Assembly (NCBI RefSeq): GCF_900110215.1
Contig: NZ_FOCX01000011.1
Location: forward strand, 1 to 64,000
Origin: Halorientalis persicus
GTDB lineage: Archaea > Halobacteriota > Halobacteria > Halobacteriales > Haloarculaceae
DNA length: 64,000 nt
Direction: 5' to 3'
Shown: positions 9,317 through 17,462 of the stretch, in pieces
Position numbering within the stretch: position 1 is the first letter of the stretch
Layout: each line of letters begins with the position of its first letter
Translations under genes and position numbers: made by a program
The notes under the pieces: generated by a model
Databases searched by the model: none
The model's input: the letters and a program-made list of their open reading frames with translations, nothing else
What the model was told of the DNA's origin: nothing

Positions 9317-10363
9317 ATGAACAGACGTGCTGTCCTCCGGGCGGGGGCCGGACTGGCTGGCGCGGGGATCGTCGGGGGGTGTCTCCAGACGGAGTCACGA
9401 TCGGTTCGGTCGCCACCGCTGGTCGAGAACCGCCCCGACGCGGTCTACTACCCGACCCACTCCGAGGGGATGGAGATGGTCGGCTCGACGACCGCCGGCG
9501 AGTACAAGGTCGCCGCGATGTACAGCTACCCCCACCGGTTCTGGGAGGTCACGGGCGCGGACACGAACAAGAAGGAACTCGACGGGAGCCATGCGATGCA
9601 CTTCATGGCCGTCGTCTGGGATCCCGAGACGAAGACCGTCCTGCCCAACGCCAGTCTGACCGCCGAACTCACAAAGGACGGTTCGCTGGCCGACCAGACC
9701 AATCTGTACGCGATGCTGTCCCAGCCGATGGGGCTGCACTACGGTAACAACCTCGAGGGCGACGGCGACGGCACCTACACCGCCAGTATCGACATCGGGT
9801 CGGTACCGGACGACCGCGTCCGCCGATCCGGTGACTTCCGGGGGCGGTTCACCGACCCGGCGACCGCCGAAATCCAGTTCGAGTACAGCGAGCGCGCCCG
9901 CGACGACCTGCCGTATCAGGAGTACGACGACGCGGGCAACCGCGCCGCCCTGGAGCCGATGGACATGATGGCTCCCAGCGCGACCGTCCCGCCCGAGGGC
10001 GAGCTGCCGGGTGCGGTCCGCGGCACGGCCACGAGCGGCGACGCCGTGTTCGTGGTCACGGTCCAAGACACGGTGCCCGCGGGCATCGAGGGCGACGGGC
10101 AGTATCTGGCGGTGTTCGCGCACACGCCGTACAACCGGATGGTCCTGCCGTCGATGACTCTCTCCGGATCGCTGGCCGACGACTCGTTCGCCCTCGAATC
10201 GACGCTCGACCCGGACCTGGGGTATCACTACGGTGCGGCCGTCCCCGAGGTGACCGACGGCGACACGCTCGCGATTACAGTCGACACGCCGCCCCAGCTG
10301 GCCCGTCACGAGGGCTACGAGATGGCCTTCCTGACGATGCCGGACGCCGAGGTGCAACTCTGA
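9317..10363 (+). CDS. P19/Tp34-like iron-transport lipoprotein (DUF7350-like), copy 2
   Basis: A 348-aa paralogue of the protein at 7259-8326, with the same two-module plan. The start at 9317 gives a clean Tat-type signal (MNRRAVLRAGAGLAG) and lipobox VGGC with C22; the 27 codons upstream in frame look non-coding. Shared landmarks are H73 in YPHRFW, H95 in MHFMAVVWDPE, H141 in MGLHYGNN, H304 in LGYHYGAA and H331 in ARHEGYE. Retention of the histidines in both copies argues that both bind metal. Its stop overlaps the start of the Dyp-like gene by one base, so the two are surely co-translated. Confidence 0.72.
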   Translation: MNRRAVLRAGAGLAGAGIVGGCLQTESRSVRSPPLVENRPDAVYYPTHSEGMEMVGSTTAGEYKVAAMYSYPHRFWEVTGADTNKKELDGSHAMHFMAVVWDPETKTVLPNASLTAELTKDGSLADQTNLYAMLSQPMGLHYGNNLEGDGDGTYTASIDIGSVPDDRVRRSGDFRGRFTDPATAEIQFEYSERARDDLPYQEYDDAGNRAALEPMDMMAPSATVPPEGELPGAVRGTATSGDAVFVVTVQDTVPAGIEGDGQYLAVFAHTPYNRMVLPSMTLSGSLADDSFALESTLDPDLGYHYGAAVPEVTDGDTLAITVDTPPQLARHEGYEMAFLTMPDAEVQL

Positions 10364-11670
10364 TGGACTTCGACGAGTCACTGCCCCGCAGACAGTTCGT
10401 GAAGGCCGCCGTCGCGGCGGGCGGTGCCAGTGCCCTGAGCGCCTGCCTCGGGCGAGCACCGCGAGCCGGCGAGCCCGTCCCGACGGGTGTCTCCGATATC
10501 TCGAACCTCCCCCAGCGTCAGCACGCGTGGAACGACCGCGTGCGCGTGGACGCGGACGGGAACGTCCACCTGCCACGTCACCAGACGTTCCTGTATCTGA
10601 CCGTCGACGCCGACGGTCCGCCCGAGGATGACGCCCGCGGGACCGTCGAGGCGGCGCTCCGGACGCTGGATCGCGCCTACGAGCGGAGCAACGAGGGGCT
10701 GGTCTACTCGCTCGCGTACGCCCCGAGCTATTTCGACCGGTTCGAGGCGACCCTGCCCGACAGTGTCGACCTGCCCGAACCCCGGCGGCTCTCGGGGTTC
10801 GAGAATCCGACCTTCGACACGCAGGACGCCCTCCTGCATCTGGCAAGCGACCGCGGGGACGTGGTGCTGGAAGCCGAGGAAGCGATGTTCGGCGACCGGA
10901 GCGAGGCCAACGGGGTCGCCGTCGAGGCGAAACTCGGCGACGCCCTGACCGTCGACGACCGCCGGACGGGTTTCATCGGCGCGGGGATGCCCGCCGAGCG
11001 ACAGGCCCAGGCTGGCGAGCCGATCAGCGGCATCCCCGACTCCCTGCCGGTCCCCGAGCAGTCGCCCCTGTTCATGGGGTTCGAGGCCGGCTTTGCTGGC
11101 AATCAGGCCACCGAGGACTACGTGACGATCCCGGAGGGTCCCTTCGCCGGCGGGACGACCAAACACGTCGCGAACCTCCGCCAGCGACTGGGCGACTGGT
11201 ACGACGAACAGAGCTTCGCGGAGCGGGTCATGGAGATGTTCAGCCCCAGCCACGCCGAGCAGGGCCTCGTCGAGGGCGTCGGCGACAACCTCGGAGCCGA
11301 CAGCGGCATCGACGCCGTTCTCGACCCCGAGACCATCCAACAGTCGATCAGCGACCACGGCCGGGTCGGCCACGCACAGAAGGCCGCACGCGCCAACCGC
11401 GACGCCGACGGCAACGTCCGCATCCTCCGGCGACACGTCGAGTCGACCGACGACGACGTGGCCAGCCTCCACTTCCCGTCGCTCCAGCGGCGACTCTCCA
11501 CTTTCGAGGAAGTACGCGCGGCGATGAACGGCGACGACCTCACGGACAACCCGGCGATCCGACAGCGCGTCAACAACGGCATTCTCGAGTACATCTTCGT
11601 CCAGAACCGCGGGAACTTTCTGGTGCCCCCGCGCCGCCACCGCGCGCTTCCGACGCCGCGACCCGCCTGA
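10363..11670 (+). CDS. Dyp-peroxidase-like Tat-exported protein (DUF7405-like)
   Basis: A 435-aa exported protein with twin-arginine signal PRRQFVKAAVAAGG and a Cys at 28 in SACLG that may be lipidated. The layout recalls EfeB-type heme peroxidases of the Dyp family: an N-terminal ferredoxin-like half (FLYLTVDADG, VYSLAYAPSYF), then FMGFEAGF (237-244) and H268 in TKHVANLRQ, with H332 and H337 also possible heme ligands. The canonical Dyp GxxDG motif is not recognisable, so heme binding is uncertain. In EfeUOB systems such a protein works beside a periplasmic iron binder, which matches the two P19-like neighbours. Confidence 0.62.
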   Translation: MDFDESLPRRQFVKAAVAAGGASALSACLGRAPRAGEPVPTGVSDISNLPQRQHAWNDRVRVDADGNVHLPRHQTFLYLTVDADGPPEDDARGTVEAALRTLDRAYERSNEGLVYSLAYAPSYFDRFEATLPDSVDLPEPRRLSGFENPTFDTQDALLHLASDRGDVVLEAEEAMFGDRSEANGVAVEAKLGDALTVDDRRTGFIGAGMPAERQAQAGEPISGIPDSLPVPEQSPLFMGFEAGFAGNQATEDYVTIPEGPFAGGTTKHVANLRQRLGDWYDEQSFAERVMEMFSPSHAEQGLVEGVGDNLGADSGIDAVLDPETIQQSISDHGRVGHAQKAARANRDADGNVRILRRHVESTDDDVASLHFPSLQRRLSTFEEVRAAMNGDDLTDNPAIRQRVNNGILEYIFVQNRGNFLVPPRRHRALPTPRPA

Positions 11671-11768
11671 TTCGGTCGTCACGTGATCCGCTTCCCGTGC
11701 CGACTCCGTGCGGGGTGGTAACACTGCCGTCGTGCGGTTTAGGGTCGTCCAGCCCCTACTCAATACCG

Positions 11769-12020
11769 ATGCGGAAAGACGAATTCCTCCATCTCCACCA
11801 GTTGCTCGCCGTGACACAGCGGACGCTGGCGGCGCGGGGCGTGAGTGACGCGGACACGGACACGGACACGGGGACGGTGTCGCCGGTCGCGGCCCACGCT
11901 TCGAAGGCGGACCACGAACGGGCCGTGATGACGCTGGCGGCGACGCTGGCTACGGTGACGGCCGACGAGTCAGATGCGGCAGGGAACGAGCGTGACCGGG
12001 CGAGACAGGCGCCGAAGTGA
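11769..12020 (+). CDS. UPF0058 family protein
   Basis: An 83-aa protein that begins MRKDEFLHLHQLLAVTQRTL, the hallmark start of the archaeal UPF0058 family. The start at 11769 is chosen for this reason; upstream codons in the same frame are unlike the family. It is helical and acidic at the C-terminus. Its function is unknown. A Thr/Asp repeat (DADTDTDTGT, about 28-37) looks like a lineage-specific insertion. Confidence 0.78.
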   Translation: MRKDEFLHLHQLLAVTQRTLAARGVSDADTDTDTGTVSPVAAHASKADHERAVMTLAATLATVTADESDAAGNERDRARQAPK

Positions 12021-12091
12021 CCGGAACCGATCGGTAGCGGTCGCGCTGACGAAAAGTAACGATTAAAGGCCGTCCTCACAAGATTCGAAGT

Positions 12092-12925
12092 ATGCAACGA
12101 CGAGCCGCGGCGATATACTTCGTTCTCTTCCTCGCCATCGCGGCGGGGTCGTTCGGCTATATCACCGTCGTCGACGCCCAGCGTCCCGAGGTCGACGTGC
12201 AGGGGCAGGAACTGACGTCCGACGACACACTCAGAATCGGCGACCGGGTCTACATCGCCTCCGTCTCGGAGGGCAGCGGTGAACTCGCGTGGACCAACCA
12301 GTCCGCGCAGGCGTCCGCGTCGCTAGAGCACAACTCCACGGCGACCTACCAGAACCAGTCGTGGACGGTCGTCATCGAGAACCGGACCGACGTCTCGGAG
12401 TTCGACCTCCACGAGCAGCTCAACGTCAGCGCCATCCTGGCCAACGACCCCGCAGTGGAAAACGAGACCGCCACGTTCCAGGGTGACGAGTACGTCGTCT
12501 ACCCGGCCAACGAGACCTCGGACCGCGAACTCGTCCTCCTCGACGAGTACCTCCCTGCGCCCGAGACGCGGACCTTCGCCGTCGGTGACGAGTACGAGTA
12601 CGTCGCCGAGGAAGACGGACAGGTCAACGCCACCGTCACGAACGTGACCACGTCCGCGGCCGAACTCACCTGGACCTCCCCGCAGGAGAACACGATCTCG
12701 CTGTCTGAAGGCGGGAACGTCACCCTCGGCGGAACGCAGTACGTCGCCCACTTCCCGGACAACAGCACCGTGATCCTCTCGGAGAACGTCCAGGGGTACC
12801 TCGAAGATACTCGGCGCCAGGACTACTTCACCGAACGCAAGAACGGCCTCTGGGGCGTGTTCATCGTCAGCTTCGGTGCCGCGATCGTCCTGCTCGGCGC
12901 GGCGTACCTCCCCGTCAAGGACTAA
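12092..12925 (+). CDS. Conserved membrane-anchored extracellular protein
   Basis: A 277-aa protein with an N-terminal membrane segment (about 6-26), a large external domain rich in N-x-S/T sites (for example NQS, NST, NRT, NVS, NET), and a C-terminal membrane segment (about 248-271). The external part seems to hold two related halves, each with a GDRVY or GDEYEY strand followed by an AELxWT segment. I know of no activity for it. A TATA-like GATTAAAG about 28 bp upstream suggests a nearly leaderless transcript. Confidence 0.65.
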   Translation: MQRRAAAIYFVLFLAIAAGSFGYITVVDAQRPEVDVQGQELTSDDTLRIGDRVYIASVSEGSGELAWTNQSAQASASLEHNSTATYQNQSWTVVIENRTDVSEFDLHEQLNVSAILANDPAVENETATFQGDEYVVYPANETSDRELVLLDEYLPAPETRTFAVGDEYEYVAEEDGQVNATVTNVTTSAAELTWTSPQENTISLSEGGNVTLGGTQYVAHFPDNSTVILSENVQGYLEDTRRQDYFTERKNGLWGVFIVSFGAAIVLLGAAYLPVKD

Positions 12926-13007
12926 CTGCGACCCGTCGGTTTCGCTTTTCGGAGAACAGTTCGGTTCGACCCACAGGATTCTGACTCCCGTTCTCGTCGT
13001 GTCTCGT

Positions 13008-13223
13008 CTACGCCGGCTCCGCGTCCGTCCGCGAGAGCCAGCCCAATCCGACGCCGACGCCGACCGCCAGCAATCCGGCGATGGCTTTCACTCCGCCGAC
13101 GGCCCCGCCGAGCGTCGTCCAGGGCATCCCCACGATGGTCCCGATCCCTACGAGGATCAGGAACGCCCCCGTCAGCAGTCCCAGCAGTTCCAGTCTGTCA
13201 CTGAAGCCTAACATATGCCCCAC
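13008..13223 (-). CDS. Small two-helix membrane protein
   Basis: A 71-aa protein with two hydrophobic helices (about 13-35 and 42-62) separated by a short Gly-rich turn, and an acidic end (SRTDAEPA). Small membrane proteins of this kind are conserved in haloarchaea without a known role. It is encoded between the tRNA-Lys repeat array and the converging gene ending at 12925. Confidence 0.55.
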   Translation of the reverse strand: MGHMLGFSDRLELLGLLTGAFLILVGIGTIVGMPWTTLGGAVGGVKAIAGLLAVGVGVGLGWLSRTDAEPA

Positions 13224-13303
13224 CTTCTCGGTGACCGCCGTAAAGTCCTCGGTCTCGTTTGACTTCGTTGACGGGTATTCGACTGCCCCGGAATCTCCGC
13301 TGA

Positions 13304-13662
13304 GAAGTACGGGCCGGGAGGGAGTTGAACCACGCGCAGACGTGCTCGCGACGCTGCGCGCGACTGCTCTGCTTCAACTCCTCCTGGCGTATTCGCCGCT
13401 CACGAGTTGTTCGCGGCGAAGTACGGGCCGGGAGGGAGTTGAACCACGCCCGAGAACCTGCGCTTCGCGCAGAACCTCGGTCTGATTCAACACCCTCTGG
13501 CCGCTTTGCTCGACACACTGTGCCTCGCAAAAGCGGGCCGGGAGGGAGTTGAACCGGAGCCAGAGGTTCCTGCTCGTCGCTTCGCTCCTGTGCGGGCAGC
13601 CACTGGCAGGCTTCAACTCCTCCTGGCGTATTCGCCGCTCACGAGTTGTTCGCGGCGAAGTA
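13304..13662. repeat. Array of partial tRNA-Lys 3'-end copies
   Basis: The 20-nt sequence equal to the reverse complement of the tRNA-Lys T-arm and acceptor recurs at 13311-13330, 13425-13444 and 13535-13554, and finally inside the true gene at 13664-13683. Spacings are 114, 110 and 129 bp. A 75-bp block is perfectly repeated at 13371-13445 and 13610-13684, and 13304-13335 matches 13418-13449. Between copies lie imperfect inverted versions (TTCAACTCC at 13373 and 13612, TTCAACACC near 13488). This gene-poor stretch holds no credible protein gene; the ORFs across it come from the repeats. Confidence 0.85.
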
Positions 13663-13774
13663 CGGGCCGGGAGGGAGTTGAACCCCCGACCATCTGGTCA
13701 CTTCCGAACCCGCCCGGATCGAACGCGCGGACTCGTTAAAAGCCAGACGCTCTGCCTAACTGAGCTACCGGCCC
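13663..13774 (-). tRNA. tRNA-Lys (TTT) with a 38-nt intron
   Basis: Read on the minus strand, the acceptor is GGGCCGG/CCGGCCC, the D-arm GCTC/GAGC, and the anticodon stem TCTGG/CCAGA. The loop is C-T-TTT-A-A, with anticodon TTT at 13738-13740. About 38 nt (13699-13736) interrupt the gene right after position 37, the canonical archaeal intron site, where the splicing endonuclease recognises a bulge-helix-bulge. The T-arm is GGGGG, TTCAACT, CCCTC and the discriminator is G, as in archaeal tRNA-Lys. No CCA is encoded. The 3' end overlaps one copy of a 75-bp direct repeat. Confidence 0.88.
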
Positions 13775-13829
13775 TCGAAAGGAGATGGGGCGGTCGGGTG
13801 GTAAACAGTTTCGATCCACTGCGGGCGAG

Positions 13830-14498
13830 TCAGTCGTCGAGGTACGCCGCCAGTGCCTCGCCGACCAGTCGACCGGGATCGACGTCCTCCAGCGCGGCCT
13901 GCCGGCGGAGTTCGCAGTAGGCGTCCTGGGACAACTCCATCTCCATCCGCCCCAGCGTGACGCCCTCGGCGGTCAGGGCTTCCCCGACGGTGTGGCCGTC
14001 GTTGACGGTACTGGCGACCGAGCGGATCTGGCGCACGGTGAGATCGTGGTCCAGGGCGGCCCACGCGAGCAACAGGCGGGCCTCGCCTGCCACGCGGGCG
14101 ATGTGTTTGGCGGCGGTAGGTGCGATCTCGCCTTTGGCGACGTGGCGGCGGATCGACCGGGGGAGATCGTGGACCCGCGACCACTTCCGGATGAACGCCA
14201 CCGTTGCGTCACCGCCGGCGCGCTCGGCCGCGGCCTTGTAGGACCCTTCGCCCCGTACGAGGGCGGCACAGGCGGCCGCACCCCGGAGCATATAGACGTT
14301 GTCGGGGTCGCCGGCGGTGTTCTGGGAGAACTGGTGGACGGTCTCTGCGGCCTCCGCGAGGCTGTCGGGGTCGTCCGGGTCGAACGCGACGGCGCGCTCG
14401 GCGTGCTCGCCAGTCAGCGTCGGGTCGCCTCTGATGACGGGCCGGCCCACTGGCGACTCCCGATCCGTGGGTGGTCCGTCGGTCGGCCCGTCTGTCAT
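13830..14498 (-). CDS. DUF7119-like protein with ParB-type helix-turn-helix
   Basis: A 222-aa soluble protein. After a disordered start (1-30) it is helical. The stretch around 115-170 (SIRRHVAKGEIAPTAAKHIA, ALDHDLTVRQIRSVASTV) resembles the helix-turn-helix of ParB/KorB proteins. The C-terminus (MEMELSQDAYCELRRQAALE then PGRLVGEALAAYL) resembles a ribbon-helix-helix dimerisation arm. It is therefore probably a DNA-binding protein. It lies downstream of two tiny genes on the same strand and may share their transcript. I infer DNA binding only; partner and target are unknown. Confidence 0.65.
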   Translation of the reverse strand: MTDGPTDGPPTDRESPVGRPVIRGDPTLTGEHAERAVAFDPDDPDSLAEAAETVHQFSQNTAGDPDNVYMLRGAAACAALVRGEGSYKAAAERAGGDATVAFIRKWSRVHDLPRSIRRHVAKGEIAPTAAKHIARVAGEARLLLAWAALDHDLTVRQIRSVASTVNDGHTVGEALTAEGVTLGRMEMELSQDAYCELRRQAALEDVDPGRLVGEALAAYLDD

Positions 14499-14554
14499 CG
14501 GTGCGTGCTAGGGCGACGAATGATAAAAGAGTCCCGTAGATCGCGGGGCATTCG

Positions 14555-14695
14555 TCAGTCGTCTGCAGCCTCGCGGCGCTCGCTGGTGTGCTCCCAGACT
14601 TCGGCACAGCCACAGCCGTCGTCCAGGTCGTCGAGATGGTCTGTTGGCACGTCCTCTTCCTCCTTCGTGTCGGGGTCTGTTGCGTGTTCGGTCAT
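14555..14695 (-). CDS. Tiny acidic protein with a CxC motif (46 aa)
   Basis: A 46-aa reading frame with strong coding signs. It begins MTEHATDPDT, has a dense acidic centre (DHLDDLDD) and then GCGCAEVWEHTSERR, ending in ADD. The CGC pair could bind metal, perhaps as a dimer. Its ATG overlaps the stop of the upstream tiny gene (ATGA), typical of translational coupling. Small CxC proteins of this type occur in haloarchaea, but I know of no function. Confidence 0.6.
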   Translation of the reverse strand: MTEHATDPDTKEEEDVPTDHLDDLDDGCGCAEVWEHTSERREAADD

Positions 14696-14793
14696 CGATA
14701 ATCCAGCTCCTGATCTGGTTCGTACAGCTCCGGCGCAACGTCCGCTGGGGCCTGTCGAGGTCCACCGTCAGTCGCACCGTCACTGTCAGTCAT
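14692..14793 (-). CDS. Tiny acidic protein (33 aa), coupled to the CxC gene
   Basis: A 33-aa frame (MTDSDGATDGGPRQ at the start, ELYEPDQELDYR at the end) whose TGA overlaps the ATG of the CxC gene by four bases. Acidic composition and coupling support a real product. It may be a small regulatory peptide or just a leader that allows translation of the next gene. No domain is recognised. Confidence 0.4.
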   Translation of the reverse strand: MTDSDGATDGGPRQAPADVAPELYEPDQELDYR

Positions 14794-15032
14794 CACTCCC
14801 CTATAGCTGTCCCGCCATCATAAGGCCTCTCGCAACTGTAATCCTCACCCGTACTCCCGTATACCGGCAAGAGCTGTCCCCTTTCTCTGACTATGGGTTG
14901 TGGTATCACGTCAGATTATGGTGCGCCAGGTCGGACCTGCCACACGACCGGTCACTCCCCGTGGTAGGTCGGCCCCGGCGAGTATTGTCCACGCCGGACT
15001 ACTCAGGTGGCTCGAACGATAACGGCGAGTGA

Positions 15033-15371
15033 ATGACCACCGACGTCCACCAACTCGACGACGGTGCCTGGATCAGCGTCAACGACTCCCGGGAGATCAA
15101 CGTCTCCGATCTGTGGCTACTGGCCCGCCACGAGTTCTGTGACTGCGAGATGGCTGACTTCCTCGCGGAGGGCGTCGTCGAGGTCGGTGTGGACGCCCCC
15201 GACATCGCCGCCCGCTTCGCGGGGCGCTGTATCCAGTGTGGCCGTGAAGGCGTCACCGACTGGCTCACCGTCGGTCGCGTCATCGACCCCGACGACGGAC
15301 AATTCTACGGCGTCGTCCCCGAGAGCGTCCACGTGCCACGAAAACGCACCCGGCTGGCTCGTCCGGAGTAG
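15033..15371 (+). CDS. Conserved four-cysteine protein, probable zinc binder
   Basis: A 112-aa soluble protein with paired cysteines C36-D-C38 and C66-I-Q-C69 that probably form one metal site. The N-terminus (DDGAWISVNDSREINVSDLW) looks beta-rich and the C-terminus is basic (PRKRTRLARPE). It ends 87 bp before the siroheme reductase and could serve sulfur or nitrogen assimilation, but only position suggests this. The family is not recognised. Confidence 0.6.
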   Translation: MTTDVHQLDDGAWISVNDSREINVSDLWLLARHEFCDCEMADFLAEGVVEVGVDAPDIAARFAGRCIQCGREGVTDWLTVGRVIDPDDGQFYGVVPESVHVPRKRTRLARPE

Positions 15372-15458
15372 GCGGCAACATTCTCCGCTACCGCGAAGAG
15401 GTGGGGAGGTTTGTCGGTGAGCGCGAGCGTATATGAGTGGGACTCTAGACCCGTAGGT

Positions 15459-17225
15459 ATGCCGAGCAAGGTCGAGAACTGGAAATCGGAGGTGTACGGA
15501 TCGGAGATCCGTGAGCACCTCATGGAGTTCGCGGAGGAGGGCTGGGACGCGATTCCCGAAGACGAGCACGACGCCTGGTTCGAGCGGTTCAAGTGGTGGG
15601 GGCTGTACCACCAGCGGTCGGGCCAGGAGAGTTACTTCATGATGCGTATCGGGACACCGAACGGCGTGATCGAGCCCGGCCAGCTCGAGGTCATCGGCGA
15701 GGTCGCCAAGGAGTACGCGACCGGACCCGTCGACAACCCCGAGTTCGGCGAGGCGTATTGTGACTGGACGACCCGCCAGTCGATTCAGCTCCACTGGATC
15801 AAACTGGAGGACGTGCCCGAAATCTTCGAGAAGCTGGAATCTAACGGTCTCTCTACCCAGCAGGCCTGTGGTGACTCCTGGCGGAACATCGTCGGCTGCC
15901 CGGTCGCCGGCAAGGACAAACACGAACACATCGACGCCTGGCCCGTCGCGGAGGACCTCCACGAGGAGTTCAAGGGTAACGACGACTACGCCAACCTGCC
16001 CCGGAAGTGGAAAGTCTCGGTCACCGGGTGTGACCAGGGCTGTGGCCAGGGCGACATCAACGATCTGGCTTTCGAGCCCGCCGAGAAAGACGGCGAACTC
16101 GGCTTCAACGTCCGTGTCGGTGGCGGACTCTCCCGGAAGGAACCGCGCTTCGCTCGCGACATCGACGTGTGGGTGCCCCCGGAGCAGGCAAGCGACGTGG
16201 CCGCCGGCATGAGCGCACTCTTCCGCGAGTACGGCGACCGCGAGGACCGCTTCAACGCCCGCATCAAGTTCCTCGTCGACGAGTGGGGGCCCGAGAAGAT
16301 GCGCCGCGTCCTGCAGGAGGAGTTCGTCGACTTCGAGCTCCCGACGGCGGGCGAGGATATGCGCGACCAGTACACCTACAACGCCGGCCACGACGACGGT
16401 CACGGCGACCACGTCGGCGTCCACGAACAGCCCGACGGCAACTACTACGTCGGCCTGGACGTCCTCGTCGGTCGGATGGGTGCCGACGACACCATCGAAC
16501 TCGCCGAACTCGCCGAGGAGTACGGCTCCGGCGAGGTCCGCCTGACCCAGCGCCAGAACGTCATCGTCACCGACGTGCCCGAGGAGGACCTCGACGCCTT
16601 GCTCGACGAACCGCTGCTGGAGGACTACTCACCGGACCCCCACCCGTTCATGCGCGGTTCCATCGCCTGTACGGGCTCGGAGTTCTGTTCGCTGTCGATC
16701 ACCGAGACCAAGAACCGCCAGGTCCGGTACGCCCGCTGGCTCAAGGACAACGTCGAACTCCCTGACGGCGTCCAGGACTTCCACATCCACCTGTCGGGCT
16801 GTACGGCCTCCTGTGCCCAGCCCCAGATCGCCGACGTGTCCCTGCGCGGCATGAAGACGCGCAAGGACGGCGAGCCGGTCGAGGCCTTCGACATCGGCCT
16901 CGGTGGCGGACTCGGCGAGGACCCGCATTTTGCCGACTGGGTGGAGATGCGCGTCGCCGCCGACGAGGTGCCCGGCTACATCGAGAACCTGCTCGCGGCC
17001 TACGAAGACCAGCGTGAGGACGGCGAGACCTTCCGCGAGTTCATCGCGGCCCGGGAGGAGGACGCCCTGCAGGACCTCGCGACGGCCGAGGAGACCAGCT
17101 ACGAGGACCCGTATATGCACAACACGAAGATGACGTGGTACCCCTACGCCGAGGACGACGACATGAACGCCTCGCCGGCACCCACGGACGGTTCCGGCCA
17201 GCCGCTGGCGACGAGCGACGACTAG
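15459..17225 (+). CDS. Siroheme- and [4Fe-4S]-containing nitrite/sulfite reductase
   Basis: A 588-aa assimilatory reductase that uses ferredoxin to reduce nitrite to ammonia or sulfite to sulfide. Two ferredoxin-like half repeats are visible, and the cluster/siroheme cysteines are C404, C410, C448 and C452 (CTGSEFC and GCTASC). The first half keeps the related GDSWRNIVGCP (138-148) and VTGCDQGCGQ segments. The start MPSKVENWK at 15459 fits the family; the frame extends 16 codons upstream. No nitrate reductase or nitrate transporter is nearby, so sulfite is at least as likely as nitrite. A His/Asp-rich insert (about 310-322) links the halves. Confidence 0.88.
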   Translation: MPSKVENWKSEVYGSEIREHLMEFAEEGWDAIPEDEHDAWFERFKWWGLYHQRSGQESYFMMRIGTPNGVIEPGQLEVIGEVAKEYATGPVDNPEFGEAYCDWTTRQSIQLHWIKLEDVPEIFEKLESNGLSTQQACGDSWRNIVGCPVAGKDKHEHIDAWPVAEDLHEEFKGNDDYANLPRKWKVSVTGCDQGCGQGDINDLAFEPAEKDGELGFNVRVGGGLSRKEPRFARDIDVWVPPEQASDVAAGMSALFREYGDREDRFNARIKFLVDEWGPEKMRRVLQEEFVDFELPTAGEDMRDQYTYNAGHDDGHGDHVGVHEQPDGNYYVGLDVLVGRMGADDTIELAELAEEYGSGEVRLTQRQNVIVTDVPEEDLDALLDEPLLEDYSPDPHPFMRGSIACTGSEFCSLSITETKNRQVRYARWLKDNVELPDGVQDFHIHLSGCTASCAQPQIADVSLRGMKTRKDGEPVEAFDIGLGGGLGEDPHFADWVEMRVAADEVPGYIENLLAAYEDQREDGETFREFIAAREEDALQDLATAEETSYEDPYMHNTKMTWYPYAEDDDMNASPAPTDGSGQPLATSDD

Positions 17226-17263
17226 CCACCTTTTACTTTGGGGATTCGCTCCGCGACCCCCTC

Positions 17264-17313
17264 GCAAAAACGTGGGCGAAAAACTACCGACCCCAGATGA
17301 AGTGAGGGTCGGT
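17264..17313 (+). repeat. Intergenic motif and hairpin after the siroheme reductase
   Basis: The motif GCAAAAACGTGGGCGAAAAA (17264-17283) nearly equals one at 55688-55706 after arlJ; both follow a short GC hairpin. Directly after it, ACCGACCC (17286-17293) pairs with GGGTCGGT (17306-17313). It may act in transcript termination or be a dispersed haloarchaeal repeat. Confidence 0.4.
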
Positions 17314-17462
17314 GAACCCTGCGCCTACGGTTTGCGGATTCTATTCACGTTCGACCGTGAGTACGCAAACACTCTTTTTGAGTGAAAGGAGTGCGAGCTT
17401 TAATAGACATATTTCTCGTTTCGAAGATTCCATATACCACAAGACAAAATGTAATAAGTACC

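Noticed and set aside
13224-13662. An integrase or phage gene linked to the tRNA-Lys array
   Set aside because: The space between copies is too small and no integrase-like sequence is present within this stretch or next to it.
13304-13684. CRISPR-like look of the repeat region
   Set aside because: Repeat spacing is 110-130 bp, the repeat equals a tRNA end, inverted copies are mixed in, and no cas genes are present.
13506-13920. Small ORFs with NSLPAR-like text across the tRNA-Lys array
   Set aside because: They are translations of the tRNA T-arm repeat and its inverted copies, not conserved proteins.
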